Of a DNA stretch of 64,000 nucleotides, positions 45,060-57,193 are shown piece by piece (within the stretch, counting starts at the first letter, position 1; each line of letters starts with the position of its first letter). The translations under genes and the position numbers were made by a program. Below the pieces are notes generated by a model, which was not told where the DNA came from, did no database searches, and worked only from the letters and a program-made list of their open reading frames with translations. The stretch is from Metopolophium dirhodum (lineage: Eukaryota; Arthropoda; Insecta; Hemiptera; Aphididae), in contig NC_083565.1 in assembly GCF_019925205.1 (NCBI RefSeq), positions 32,392,241 through 32,456,240 of the forward strand. The letters are read 5' to 3'.

Positions 45060-47559
45060 AGAATATAATTATTTAATTATTAACATTAATATTGTAGTAA
45101 TGTGAAAATAGCAAATATATACGTATTTATCTCATTTTTACTCATATAAGATTTACTTTTTGTATATATTGCGCACACACTCTAAATTACTACTTCTCAT
45201 ATATATAAGGATTTAATTATAATAATGAATTAACTGTCATTATTTATTTTTGTATTTTTTTTTAAACTTATTATTGCCTTTTATTTTTATATATTTTTAT
45301 TATTAGCGAATAAGCAATTTTTGTGTGTTTGAATACATATTTAAATATTAATTTTTTTGTTAATTGGTTCATTTGTTTTTGTTTTTATTTTTACGTATTT
45401 GGTATTAATATACGTAGGTATTTATTAGAATGAATTAAAAATTGTTTATTTTTCACTCAATTAGAGTAGGTACTCTCTCTATTTCCAACAATACATCGCA
45501 ACAATAAACTCCATTTCTAATTGTTCACAGCATGTACAAGGGATTGATAGAGCCATATTTTCATAATTGACACCAGTTTAAATTCAATGTTCCCTATTTG
45601 TTGTATCAGTAATTTAAAATTGATTAATTTCAATTGCCAAACAATTTTTAAAAGTATTTAGTGAATATTAGTAGTTGAATAAAACTATTAACTGAGTAAG
45701 TTAGTGGTAGCCGGTAGGTTGATATAATATAATAAAATACCTAGTTTTATAAAAATATTAAAATGAAACTATTCTCTTACAGTCTTGCTTAATAATAATT
45801 TTATATAATATATTATCCAAACTGTGCTGTCCAATGTCCAAAATATGCATTACTCAATTGTTTCTGTTACCCATACTGCCTTAAAATGTATTATTTCTTA
45901 GGTTATTGTTACCAATAATACTTAATAGTAATTTTAGAACTTAAATTATCTGTGTTATGATGATTTTAATATGATTGTTGAGGGAAGTACCTAGTTTGAG
46001 TTGCAGTTTCTTTTTTTCAATAGATTTTCATTATCACACAAATAAATGGAAAACCACAAGCTTGAATTAATAAATATATTATAGGTGACAACCCATGTCA
46101 ATGAACCTTGATTCAAGTTATTAGCTATAAATAAAAAATAACTATATTATATACATACTAAGGTACATTATACATTTTTTTTAAGAAACTTACAATTAAA
46201 GTTTATTATTGAAATCCTTTTTTTTAAATAAAAAAATAAATTATATTAGAGTGGTAATTACTGCAACACCAGGAAAATATAATGTTAGCTTTTCATTTTT
46301 TAAAGAATTCTAGATTTTAATTTTAGATACTTAGATGTTAAAGTTTTTTTGATAATTTGAACATAAAATATCTAATAGTGCACAGATATTAGAAATACTA
46401 ATATGTTAGGGACCATATGATTTTATAATTGAAAAAAAAAGCGGGAGAGTAAGTAACTGCTCTGATGTATACACTGTACAGTAGGCTTTGAGTGTCCCTA
46501 CCTCATCATTGAGCACCTAAGTCACTGCAATATGTAATGTGTTAGATTTGAAAAATGGTATTTAATTGCATAGGAAAAACGATTCTTTGCAAAGACAATC
46601 TGTCAGCTCATATTACTAAGTAAGTTGTTTTAAATTCAAAGTCCTTTCTTTTTTATCACGGTATAACTGTATTCACCGAACACTATGTACCGCAATCTAT
46701 GCTGCTAATGAGCCCCTTACAAGAATGATGCGCGGATTGCTAATATAGAACTGTCTTTCTCTTCTTCATAACTGAATGCAATTTAGTTATTAAAAATAGG
46801 ATTTTTAATTAATTTTTCTTATTTCAATCTTATATATTATTCTTAATATTGTACAGTTTATTTTTATATGCTTAAAATAATAATTTAAGTACCATTTCAC
46901 TTTTTGTTTTATTGTAAATCTGATTTCAGTTTGACTTATGGAATTATTTCTGCCTAGAAAAAAAATATTTTTTGGTTTACGTCACATAAAATGTAATAAA
47001 ATTTGTTATAATTATAATTATTAATAATATTATTTATAACATTCAAATGTATATCTTGTCTTATAACATTTAAGATCAATAACTCCTAAATACAAAATAA
47101 TATGTAGGTATGTAAATATTTGTTATTATTGCATGTCTTAAATATTTAATACATTTTAGGTACTTGCAGCTTTACCTTAAAAAAATTTTTAGGTAGTACT
47201 TTTGAGGTAATATTTATTAATACAACTTATTATGATATTTAACAACAAGGTGCTTTGATCTTGAACTTTATAATATTTATATTATAATATTGATACAACT
47301 ACTATATTTTATTTTTATAATAGTTACAATAATATTATATTAATAAAATTAAAATAACTTTTCCCATGTGAAACTGTTAGGTACCTACATGGCTACATTT
47401 GAGATATGACTTTATTCCGGCTATAATGGATTTACTCCTCTAAGCCTCCCTAAATTTGTCACTGTATTCGGCTATAACGACGAGCCACTTGTCACTTGAA
47501 CGTGAACGCATGAACGACGTTCTTTCCCACAGATTAAATAATAATATTATATATATATC
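45060..47559. other. AT-rich stretch with one diverged dispersed repeat
   Basis: 46,430-46,640 (GTACAGTAGGCTTTGAGTG, GTCACTGCAATATGTAATG, ATTCTTTGCAAAGACAATC) is a diverged relative of the repeat at 41,415. Elsewhere only AT-rich sequence without genes. Confidence 0.45.
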
Positions 47560-47786
47560 CAGTGGCGTACGCAGGGGTAGGGTTCTGACACCCCCCCCCC
47601 CCTGAAATTTCTTTTTTCTATAATAAAATCTTATTTGCCACAATTTTGATACACACAAATCAATTTAGACTAAATTTGAGACTATAACTACACAATTAAT
47701 TATATAAAAACTGTTAAATAAAAAATAATGCAAATTATTTACTCAGATAAAACCGTAACCGAACTCATATCCTGCGTACGCTACTG
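47560..47786. mobile_element. hAT-like MITE, 227 bp
   Basis: Ends CAGTGGCGTACGCAGG and, on the complement, CAGTAGCGTACGCAGG: 15 of 16 bases match. A long C-run lies just inside the left end. The flanking AT-rich sequence does not show a clear 8-bp duplication, so the class rests on the CAGTGGCG tip shared with the two elements below that do. Confidence 0.65.
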
Positions 47787-48139
47787 TTTATTATATCTGT
47801 GTTCTTTCCAAACACTCGTGGACCTATCTACATATAGGTAGGTGGTACATAATATGCCCATGTAATAATGACGATATCCTTTATTAGTAATAAACACTAA
47901 TAATAATTGCATAATATTGTTTATATTATGTTTACAACTATATAATATAGTAATATTTTATATTTACAGAATTGATAAAAAAAAAAAAAAAACAATGTGA
48001 TGTGCGCACTTTGTTGCTTCGAACGGGTCGGCAACAAAATTGACTAGACTATTGAAATAACGGTGCCGTTATATTGTATTATTGTTCTGTATAGACAAAT
48101 GTGAGAAAAAAAAGCTTAAAAACGAGATCAACGACTAAC

Positions 48140-48140
<1 letters not shown>

Positions 48141-48176
<36 letters not shown>
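48141..48176. repeat. (TAA)n microsatellite
   Basis: Twelve uninterrupted TAA-type units. Confidence 0.95.
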
Positions 48177-48381
48177 GTAATAGGTAAGTAATAATCGTAA
48201 TAACACATAATAATAATAGAAATAACACAATAATTGCTATAATCTTAATTCCGAGACATAAAATGGAAAGATTATCATACGTAATTAAGTAAAAGAAAAT
48301 AGGTATATACCTATTATTAATATACCTAACATAAATATATCATTCGTAGTAAATATTGTATATATATTATACACCTATAGT

Positions 48382-49235
48382 CAGGGCTGGGCATTAACGA
48401 GTTAAAAGTTAAAATCAAGTCACAACGATAAGGCCCCTGCAAACTCAATTAATTTTTCATCGAAACGACCTTAGCTATTGACGAAAATTAAAGTACTTCT
48501 ATTGGTTCGATTTAAAAAAATTTAAAGACGATTTAATTGGTCAACGAGTCTACTTTGCATCGGTCGGAGCATATTTTTTATATTTTAGATATTTTTGAAT
48601 ATATTCAATACTAAAAATTTATAAATTTATAAAATGTAAAACATTTATTCTCGTCAAGAGTTTGCTAAAATTGAAAAAGTGCTCCGACCGAGATGCAAAG
48701 TAAACTTTTTGTACCAACACAAACATCTTTACATTTTTTAAATTGAATTTTCGAAATATCTATGTCGCGCGTGTGTTAGACAAAAGCAGAAAATCACGGA
48801 ATCGAATCTCCGTAAGTTAATTTTAATTAAGTTAATTAACTCGTTAATTTTTTTTTAAATTAACTTTTAACTTAATAAGTTATTTTTTTAAGATAAACGT
48901 GTTAACCTTAAGTTAATTTTAATCAAAATTATCTAAGTTAAGTTAATATTTTCATATGAAGAATAATGCAAATTTTTGAATGAGGTTTTTACTTTGATGT
49001 GTCATTTTAAATTTGGCCAGTAATTGACCGTAAAGAAAAACTGTCTAATGAACCATACTATACGTCTGGAATTTTTTATATTTGCAAATTAGAAAATTTT
49101 AACTTTAAACCAAGTTAAGTTACTTTTTTTTTCAAAGTAAACTATTATTTATTAACGAGTTAACGAAAAAAAATATGAGTAAATTTAAATTTAACTCAAC
49201 TTTGTTAAAAAAAATTGTTAACTTGCCCGGCTTTG
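48382..49235. mobile_element. hAT-like element, 854 bp, exact 8-bp TSD
   Basis: Left tip CAGGGCTGGGCATTAACGAG, right tip on the complement CAAAGCCGGGCAAGTTAAC. Both sides carry CCTATAGT (48,374-48,381 and 49,236-49,243), an exact 8-bp target duplication. The interior is full of TTAACGAGTTAA-like short repeats and encodes nothing. Confidence 0.85.
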
Positions 49236-49651
49236 CCTATAGTATATAATTATATAGCTGTATATGTGACAAGAGTGCGTGAATGTGTTATTGACTTAAA
49301 TGTTATCTTACAATATACGATATTTTATATACCTATAATGACGGTGACTTGGGTGTAGAATTTTTTTCGAAGGGAATACTACTGCTGCGGGGAAGTCGTA
49401 TTTTGAGAAGCAATACAAACAGTTATGCGGTCTATTCGTACGGTGGCTGTGCTCACAAACAGGTGGCGACAACTTAATTCTAGGCTCTAGCTCTGAGCGT
49501 CCAGGCATGTAATATTATTTTTCGAAACGAATTATCTAACTGTTGTACACATTTGTACGGTATTTGTATAATACGCTGTGGTCCTATATATGCACTGTTA
49601 TGCCGGCAGATACAACAACGACACGAGATAATGTGTTGTGCGTCTTATCTG

Positions 49652-50154
49652 CAGCCCTGTAAAGTATTTGAGTAAAAGTATTTGAGAAAAAGTTATTCAA
49701 ATACATTCAACGTGAAGTATTTTGAATGGTATTTCAAATATTTTTTTTTGTATTAAATACTCGTTTGTATTGAATACTTTGGTTTTTTATTTCGACATTT
49801 TATTCGAAATATTTGTTTGGAAAAATATTATTGTCAACTAAAATAATAGAATAATAGTTTTATTTAATATTCTGTATTTCTGTGTTAGCCAAAGCCCGAA
49901 GGTTTGTAATAAATAATAATGTAATGTAATGAATAAATAATAAATAAAATAACAATGTTTATGAACCTACTGGGTCTGTAGACTATATTACGATAATTAA
50001 GAACTTACTTTAAAAACCAAAAGTATTTGAGTATTATTTTGAAATAGGTACTATACAATTAAAGTATTTGAGTAGTATCTCTAAAAATAACTTTAAAAAA
50101 AATGTATTTGAGTATTTACTCAAATACTTTTTAAAAGTATTCTTTACAGGACTG
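49652..50154. mobile_element. hAT-like element, 503 bp, exact 8-bp TSD
   Basis: Left tip CAGCCCTGTAAAGTATTTGA; right tip on the complement CAGTCCTGTAAAGAATACTT. CTTATCTG on both sides (49,644-49,651 and 50,155-50,162) is an exact 8-bp duplication. The inside repeats AAGTATTTGAGTA many times, possibly transposase-binding sites. Confidence 0.9.
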
Positions 50155-50410
50155 CTTATCTGTGCTCTACAGGTATAATATTATGTACTACATCTTAGTA
50201 AATAAAATAATATACAATAATATTATAATTTTTACGATAAAGTTTTTCGTTTTTTTTTTTTTTAATAATAATCATTCTAGTCGTACGGGTTACCTCGCTT
50301 AGAAACTCAATAGACATGCTGCTCGAAACGGTTTGTTCTTATTTACGATATGGTTTTAAAACCGACAAAGCACGAGAAGAAGTTGTTGCTCGGTCGAGGT
50401 TTTCCATGCG

Positions 50411-50601
50411 TACGGTGAAACCTCGATAACTCGGATCGGGTATAGGGGACAAAAAAAAAAAATTCGTTTTTTCGTAAACACGAGTTAGAGAAAAAATTGT
50501 ATGTACATATTGAAACGCATGATGGGCCGAAGCATTCCTCCGAGTCGTCCACGATTTGACCTGTAAGTTGTAGACGTTCGAATTGTCGATGTTCCACTGT
50601 A
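50411..50601. mobile_element. pogo/Tc1-mariner-like MITE, ~191 bp
   Basis: Left end TACGGTGAAACCTCGATAAC and, on the complement, TACAGTGGAACATCGACAAT; both begin with TA, the target site of this superfamily. A truncated relative with the right end TTCGAATTACAGAGGTTCCA lies at 51,190-51,328 and shares an AAAAAATTGTATGTA stretch. The tip CAGTGGAACCTC is typical of pogo/Tigger-like ends. Confidence 0.6.
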
Positions 50602-51189
50602 TATTGTAGGGCATATAATATTGCGTTTTTTATACTCTGGTCATTTTAAGTAACTTGTTTGGCTGACGAAGTTCATTGCCTGCAATCAGAAAATAATATA
50701 AATATTCCAAAACTAATGCTTTCGTGACTTTCAATTATTACAATATCGATCGATTCGATCGATAATTTATAAATCGTATTTACTCGATCGTGCGATAAAC
50801 ACTTTAAACCGATATTAACAGATTAGGTATTTATAATAATGGTCGAGTCGGATAGGCTCTTGAAATGTTGTAGACTCATATACCTAGCCGGTCAGTGACA
50901 ACCACCTTTGATGGGTAAAATGTCGCCCTTGCAAGGAACTACATCTGCTAACTATGAATTATATACTTATATTCGATTATTAATATATTTTATAACCAAG
51001 TTTCCGTTTACGTATACCTACGCATCTATATTATACTGCAGGAATCGTCAAATTTTCTTTAAATTGTTATTATCACCTAGAAAATCGATCTATGATTGTC
51101 TATAGAGTACCTATGCCTACCTGTAATGTAGGTAACAATTTTAAACGAAACCGTTTGAGTAACCGAAACCACAATGTCGTTACTTAAGT

Positions 51190-51328
51190 TGTTGCAAAAC
51201 AGTTTGAGTCGTAGAAAAAATTGTATGTATACCTACATATTGAAATGAAGAGGCCAAAACATTCCATCATCGAGTTAGGCATCGAAAATTTGCTTTATAA
51301 ACGTTCGAATTACAGAGGTTCCACTGTA
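51190..51328. mobile_element. Truncated pogo-like MITE copy
   Basis: Matches the right half of 50,411-50,601 (AAAAAATTGTATGTA, ATATTGAAA, ACGTTCGAATT, GGTTCCACTGTA) with small insertions; the left end is missing. Confidence 0.5.
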
Positions 51329-51417
51329 TATAGTTTAATAATTAAGGGCAAACGAACAGTTATTTCAACCAAAATGTACCAATATTTTGTCCATCATATC
51401 GATGGACCTGATAAGAC

Positions 51418-51577
51418 CAGTGTTCGGATTAGATAAGTATTTTTCTTATCTATAGATAAAGATAAATATGATGCGACTCGAATGTATCTAGATACATATA
51501 AAAGATAACTTAACTCATATTTATCTAGATAAAGATAAAAGATGAACGAATAATTATCTAGATAAGTCCGAACACTG
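51418..51577. mobile_element. hAT-like MITE, 160 bp, exact 8-bp TSD
   Basis: Left tip CAGTGTTCGGATTAGATAAG; right tip on the complement CAGTGTTCGGACTTATCTAG. GATAAGAC flanks both sides exactly (51,410-51,417 and 51,578-51,585). The interior is built from TATCTAGATA-like palindromes. Confidence 0.9.
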
Positions 51578-51585
51578 GATAAGAC

Positions 51586-53390
51586 TTCTGAAAACTGATT
51601 TGAATTTCGTTAAAATGTCTATACTTGAGATCGACCGGACAGCTTTTTTAAAATGTTGTTCCTAAACAGGAGTTGTATATAGGAATACATTTTGTTTGAA
51701 TATTTAAAATCTACGAAATTTTAAATGTCGATCATTCGAAAATTAAATGAAAAAGTCGATTCAGATGAGCGTGATTCGTATTGCTATTGTGCATTGAAGT
51801 AACGTACACAGATGTTTACAATGGGAGAGCCGCGGTCTTATAAGAAACATCGTTTGCATTAGTAAGTATACGTCATAATGTATCAAAATATTTTTTTAAA
51901 TTTTTATAAATTTTTATACATCTACCTATATACATATAGTAAAATAATACCAGGTGGTGGTATACGCCACTGACGCGTCGAGTATATAAGATTTTATAAA
52001 TCTGCGTATTGTGTAGGTATACCTAGTGATAAGGTTAAGGTTTAAACGGTCGAAGGTTTTTAACAATAATAATAAACAGTATGACCTACCTAAGTAAATG
52101 AGGAATAGTAAGTTCCTACGCGAGGGTAGCACGTGAACGATTACATACCTACGTTAGTTCCTACACGGACATAATAATATGTAAGTTCCCATACTGATGG
52201 TAAAAATATAAATTCTGAGTTAAATTTCTTTTGAATAATTCAAAATAACCGATTTATAAATCTGGTTTTTAGAAAAATTATAACTGTAAAATCATTTATT
52301 TCAAGCCATGCGAGTAGTTTTTTTTTGAAATCTCATTATTTTTACTAAATGAAGTGTTGATCCAGTTGTGAAAAAAATGTTAAATTCAAAAAGTATAAAC
52401 TTTTTTAAAAATATTTTATGAGAATTTTTTAATAGGTACCCGGGGACTTGTAATTTTTTTTAAGAAAGTTATTACTTTTCAAATTGACGAGTCTTACTTC
52501 AAAATATTTTGACGTTTTTTTTTATACAATCATAAAAAATAGACCACTTGTCCTACATAAATATTTTTACGATTCAGTTTTCTAAAAATTAGATTCACAA
52601 ATTTACTATTTTACTAAATATTATTTTGAATTTTCAAAAAAAAATTTATTCAGTTTTTAATTTTTTTTTCTGTATTAAAAAATGATAGTAAAAAATGTTA
52701 TATTATACATGGAACACAATTGTCAATAAATTATAAATATAAAAAGTGTTTGATTAGAACAAAAGTTATTTAATTATTGTCAGGTATACTTGTTACACTT
52801 CCTGTTACATATATACCCATTACCCGAGTTATGTTCGTTAAAAGCGATACGAGTGGAATTCACCACAACTAAATGAATAAGTTCCATAATAATATAATAC
52901 AATAATATTCCAGATATATAAAACTGAGAAAAAACTTCAAGCGATAAAAATCGAAAAGGTTTTAATTTTTTTTCAATCAATCCAAAATCGTTTCAGCTTA
53001 ATATCTACCTTAGGCCTGCAGGACAGTATTTGAATGATATCAATTTAGGGCAGTGAAGTTGTTGCATTTGAATGTTTTTTTTTTGTATATGCTTACATTT
53101 ATTGCTGAATGGGCTTAAAATATGTTTCGTTAAACCCTTAATTTAAACAAAAAAAAAAAAAATTATATCGCAACGAATGCAATTTTGGTGAATTTTTTAA
53201 TTTTACTGTAATTTCAACTATTTTTCATGATTTTCGTTTACATTTAAGTTTATAATATAACTTAATATATTATAAAAGTTGGTAAACGTAGCAGTAAACA
53301 AATGTCTATAATTGTTGTAATACTTATTATTTAATTAATATTTCTATAGAGCGATTATTATAATATAGCTGTTATATTTCTATAGAGCCA
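51586..53390. other. AT-rich stretch without recognised features
   Basis: Short minus-strand open frames at 51,926-52,132 and 52,780-52,980 carry no motif. No repeat borders were found. Confidence 0.4.
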
Positions 53391-53398
53391 GTGGCGTA

Positions 53399-53792
53399 AC
53401 TGGATAAAAATCTAGGGAGGGGGGGGGGGAAAAGATTAACCTCCCGTTCGGCCGTTCCTGTATAGTCATAATCGCGATTTCAAGATAATAAAGTGTTCAC
53501 AAATCACGGATAATAATAGTCACGAATAATGCGATTGTTGCAATAACAGTAACACTGACAACACCCACGTCAACATAATTATTATTCAACAAGAGAAACC
53601 TAAAATAGATATAAACTTTTATAAAGTGATTTGAGGAAAAAAATATTTTAATATTATTATGTTAACGGTGTTGTTAAGAATACTTTTTAAATGTGGATTA
53701 TTTGGAGGGGCAAAATGATATTTTTGCCCCCACAAACATTTCTGGGGGGGGAAAGTGCCCCTTGCCCCCTCCCCCCCGCAATTACACAACTG
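53399..53792. mobile_element. hAT-like MITE, 394 bp, 8-bp TSD
   Basis: Left tip CAGTGGCGTAACTGG and, on the complement, CAGTTGTGTAATTGCGGG, followed inward on both sides by long G- or C-runs. Flanks TATAGAGC (53,391-53,398) and CATAGAGC (53,793-53,800) differ at one position. Confidence 0.8.
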
Positions 53793-53908
53793 CATAGAGC
53801 GATTATCGCATTTGGGTCGTTGAGACAAAAACTTGTCCCTCAATAAAATATACCATCAGTAATAATATTCATACGTATTCAATTTTGATATTATTATTTA
53901 TTTATTAA

Positions 53909-54522
53909 TAGGGCTAGGACTTATATGCATTTGCATGTGTTTTTCCTTAAGTCCAAATTGATTGGTTGCCGGATTCGTCCACGATCACGGCTTATCCTCG
54001 TTCGAATAGAACAAATTTTTTTCTGCATATTTTGAACATATAGCGCGTGTAATTGCATATTCGTGGGTTTTTGAGAATTTGATTTTTTTTTTACTCAAAT
54101 TTGTAAATTATTATAAGTTATCGTGAATTTTAAACGGTGTTTATTTCACGAGATCGATAGTTTTGGTTTATCCGTTGAATTTTCGTAAGTATAAATACTA
54201 CCTATCTAATCTTATTTTGATCGGACGACTGATAGAATTACTTATACACATAATTGTTATACAGTGAGACAGCACAACATTATTTCATTAGTATGTCGTG
54301 TGTTGCGTGAATGTGCGGACATTTATACTTAACAATTTAAGTTTTATAAAATGCCAAGAGTTCAGAGTGAAAGTGTCAAGTTACATCGTTTTGTCGAAGA
54401 ATTTTCCAGTGACGTTTTTAAAACAGACGGTAAAATAGTAAATTAAAAACTCGTTTTTGCATATTTTTGGCAAGTAAAATGCATATTTTACAATTTTTTA
54501 TTGCACATAAATCCTAGCCCTA
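53909..54522 (+). mobile_element. hAT element deletion derivative, 614 bp, exact 8-bp TSD
   Basis: Left tip TAGGGCTAGGACTTATATGC; right tip on the complement TAGGGCTAGGATTTATGTGC. TTTATTAA lies on both sides exactly (53,901-53,908 and 54,523-54,530). It keeps the first 31 codons of a transposase-like frame (54,351-54,446), so it is an internally deleted copy of a full hAT element. Confidence 0.9.
54351..54446 (+). pseudogene. N-terminal stub of a hAT (CGBP1-like) transposase
   Basis: ATG at 54,351 to TAA at 54,444 reads 31 codons containing SVKLHRFVEEFSSDVFKTDG, which resembles the opening of the CGBP1/hAT-type zinc-finger transposase family just before its first cysteine pair. The sequence then jumps to the right terminal repeat, so everything after the Asp-Gly-Lys-Ile stretch was deleted. 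Family call is from motif memory. Confidence 0.5.
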
Positions 54523-54662
54523 TTTATTAATATGTCATTTGATTTTATCGATTACAATCATTTTTTTTCGATGCGGTTTTTAATACATTTTAATGCAATA
54601 GGTAATGCAATCAATTTAGTTCAGTTTTTAATGCAATAACTCCACTGCGCTATAGACATCAC

Positions 54663-55136
54663 CAGTGGCGCGTGTACAAATTATTGGGCCAATTTTGGCA
54701 ATTTATCACTAGTCAAGCATAGCACGACTAACATAGCCATAACTATACATATTTTAGAGAGCTGGGTGGTTATAATATTATGACATAAATAATACAGATA
54801 AAAATCGCGCAATTCAATTTTATGATTATTATGCTAGATTAATTATTTTTCAAATCTTTTTAAAAAAAAATTTGACGATTTCATATATATATATATATAT
54901 TTTTTAATTTTATGTTACAGTGAATTTAACATTCAAAGTCGTCAGAGCGAGTCCTGACAATCATTTCCTCGTTGATTCCTCAAAAACGATTTCAAAATCA
55001 ACCGGCTAAATTAATCATGGTAAAAAACTGTAAACAGTGTAGATATTATATACATTAAATGCTTCAATTGAACGTGCAATTTCGCTATGGGCTCTGGCCT
55101 AGGGGGCCTCCCCCCCCCCCCCTACAGACGCCACTG
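54663..55136. mobile_element. hAT-like MITE, 474 bp, 8-bp TSD
   Basis: Left tip CAGTGGCGCGTGTACAAAT; right tip on the complement CAGTGGCGTCTGTAGGGG. Flanks GACATCAC (54,655-54,662) and GATATCAC (55,137-55,144) differ at one position. Interior AT-rich with a TA-run near 54,885 and a long C-run near the right end. Confidence 0.8.
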
Positions 55137-55144
55137 GATATCAC

Positions 55145-55690
55145 ATTTATAAATCATCCGTCAGACTGTCGGAGAGAGCGGAGTACGCGAAAGCCCTGAT
55201 TTATGGGTTCGGCGAGCGTGCTGCGTAAATAACCATGATTTTCGCGTGAGAAATAATTGGAGCGCACCGATGCGCATCGGTTCGAAAAGTTTCGACGCGC
55301 AGCGGTTCACCGGCGAAACGTACTGGCGGGCCCGTATCGGACTCGGACTCGGACTACCAGTCGGTGCGGAAAACTATACACACCAACCTAACGCATCGAA
55401 GTTTTCTTCTCGGAAATCTTGGTTATAACATAATCTTATATATATACCTAGTTAGTGGTTTCTAAACCCCGGTCGTGGTTCCATCGCCCCTACTGCAGGT
55501 AGTATTCCCCGCGCGGTACGAGGCCGGCGGTGCTGCAGGCCAGAAGGCCCGCTTCGACTCGTCTGCGGTGCAGGTTTTGGCGGTGATGGTGGTGGCGGCG
55601 TCGGTGACGGCGACGGGAGGAGGCGGGTCCGGCGGCTGGGCCGCAGTCGTCGTCGCCGTCGTCGTCGTCCACGTCGCCGCCGCCGAGTTG
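55145..55690 (-). other. Probable nervy 3' untranslated region and downstream
   Basis: Lies directly after the nervy stop codon on the minus strand. GC content is high from about 55,470 upward and falls to the left. Open frames on both strands here are GC-driven and motif-free. No clear poly(A) signal was identified. Confidence 0.4.
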
Positions 55691-56188
55691 CTATTGTTGT
55701 TGTTGTTGTTGTTTCGATCCGGCGGCCGCGGTGGTCGTCGTCGTGTTAGTGGTCGAAGTGGTCGTGGCGGCGTTCGTCGCGGTCGCCGCCGGCGCCGCTA
55801 CAGTGGCAGTGGCGGCCGACGCATGTTCGTCTGCCTTAAGCGACGACGACGACAACGACGGCGTGGCGGCGGCGGCCACCACCGATTGCGCTCGGTTTGC
55901 GGACAGATCGTCTGCCGCCGACGACGAAGCGGCCGCGACTGCGGCTGACGACGATGACGATGACGACGGCGGCGGCGGCGGCGGCGGCTGCTGCTGCTGA
56001 TGGTGGTGTCTCTTGCCGGGCGACGAGGCCGCGTCGACGGTGGCCGCGGTGGCCGCCGCGGCCGAGTGCACGCAACACGTCTGGTGGTGCGTCTCCCAGT
56101 CCTTGTGCTGACAGAACGAACTGCAATACTGCGCCGTGTTGCACCCGCTGCACGTCTCGTTCGCCTTCCGGCCGCAGTTCCAACAGCT
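55691..56188 (-). CDS. nvy: ETO/MTG8 family co-repressor (nervy), last exon with MYND zinc finger
   Basis: The exon starts after a GCGCAG acceptor at 56,188 and ends at TAG (55,693-55,691), 165 codons in phase 0. It opens with the MYND zinc finger SCWNCGRKANETCSGCNTAQ then YCSSFCQHKDWETHHQTC, nearly the textbook sequence of the ETO/RUNX1T1/nervy group, which recruits co-repressors and histone deacetylases in the nucleus. The remainder is a low-complexity tail: His and Gln runs, a Pro run, Ser runs, Ala/Thr-rich stretches and six Gln at the end. The upstream NHR domains are beyond the window or in exons further right. GC content is extreme compared with the neighbourhood, which also creates long false frames in the other five frames. 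Confidence 0.88.
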   Translation of the reverse strand, partial: SCWNCGRKANETCSGCNTAQYCSSFCQHKDWETHHQTCCVHSAAAATAATVDAASSPGKRHHHQQQQPPPPPPPSSSSSSSAAVAAASSSAADDLSANRAQSVVAAAATPSLSSSSLKADEHASAATATVAAPAATATNAATTTSTTNTTTTTAAAGSKQQQQQQ

Positions 56189-57193
56189 CTGCGCACAACA
56201 CGCACACACATTTATTGTTATGATAGGGACAGTATCGGTGCATTTGAATATTATACTAATCGGTTACCGGTTACCGGTTACACGAATTGACACGAAAAAC
56301 AATTTTAATGTAGTTCGGGTAGTGGATACAATGTTTTTCATATCAGACGTTTTCGGCGGGTAAACGTTGCGATAAACACATACCTATTATTATTTATAGT
56401 GTAGCATCCAAAAATTGACGATTTCGAGAAAATCGCGTTTTTAATATCATCTTAAATCATTGATAAATAAAAAAATATTTTTGAAATTTTGGTGTTATAT
56501 TATTATTAAAAGTGTATAACGTTTGTATACTATTGCAATTTGTTTTCATTAATTAAACAGCCTTTTTCTAATAACCGTACACTATTGTATTTTAATATTT
56601 ACTTCAAAATAACTATTAGAATGTAAAAGTAAAAACGAAATAACTAAAAATAAAAAAATTAATATTGTATTTTAAATGTAGTCCTTTTAGTAAATATAAT
56701 TCAAATCTAAAAAAACATTTATAAATAATTTGTATTTATTGTAATGTTTACAAATTAGTATGGTATACTCATTATACTCGAGTAAAATTGGTATTCGATA
56801 AAAATTAAAAAAAATAGCAAATTTCCCGAACCAAAATTGAGAACTACAATAATTATAATTATATATAATATATATTATGTAGATTGTAGTAGGTACATAT
56901 CTTTGTACATTTTAAACCTATGTTTGTACATTTCAGTAATTTCGAAAAAATAATGCGCACTTAGACATGATTTGAATTTAAGTCCTAAAAAGTTTTTGGC
57001 TACACGCCTTAATCATTGTCAAAAATAACATTTTTTAAGGGGGGGGGGGGGGTTACGCCTAACCTGCGTATCGCGATTTTCGTTAAGGGTACAAGCATAA
57101 ATATAAAATTAGAAGGTGGGTGTACCCTTCACAACACCACTGACTATAGCGCATTGGAAAGAATGCTATTTTTACCATAAGAAAACATAATTT

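Noticed and set aside
54663..55136. 54,663 and 53,399 elements as one composite transposon
   Set aside because: Each has its own pair of tips and its own flanking 8-bp duplication, and the 53,909 element with exact duplications sits between them.
55475..56290. Long ORFs on both strands over the nervy exon (up to 157 codons)
   Set aside because: They are low-complexity Arg/Gly/Val/Ala translations caused by GC-rich triplet repeats; only the frame with the MYND finger makes biological sense.
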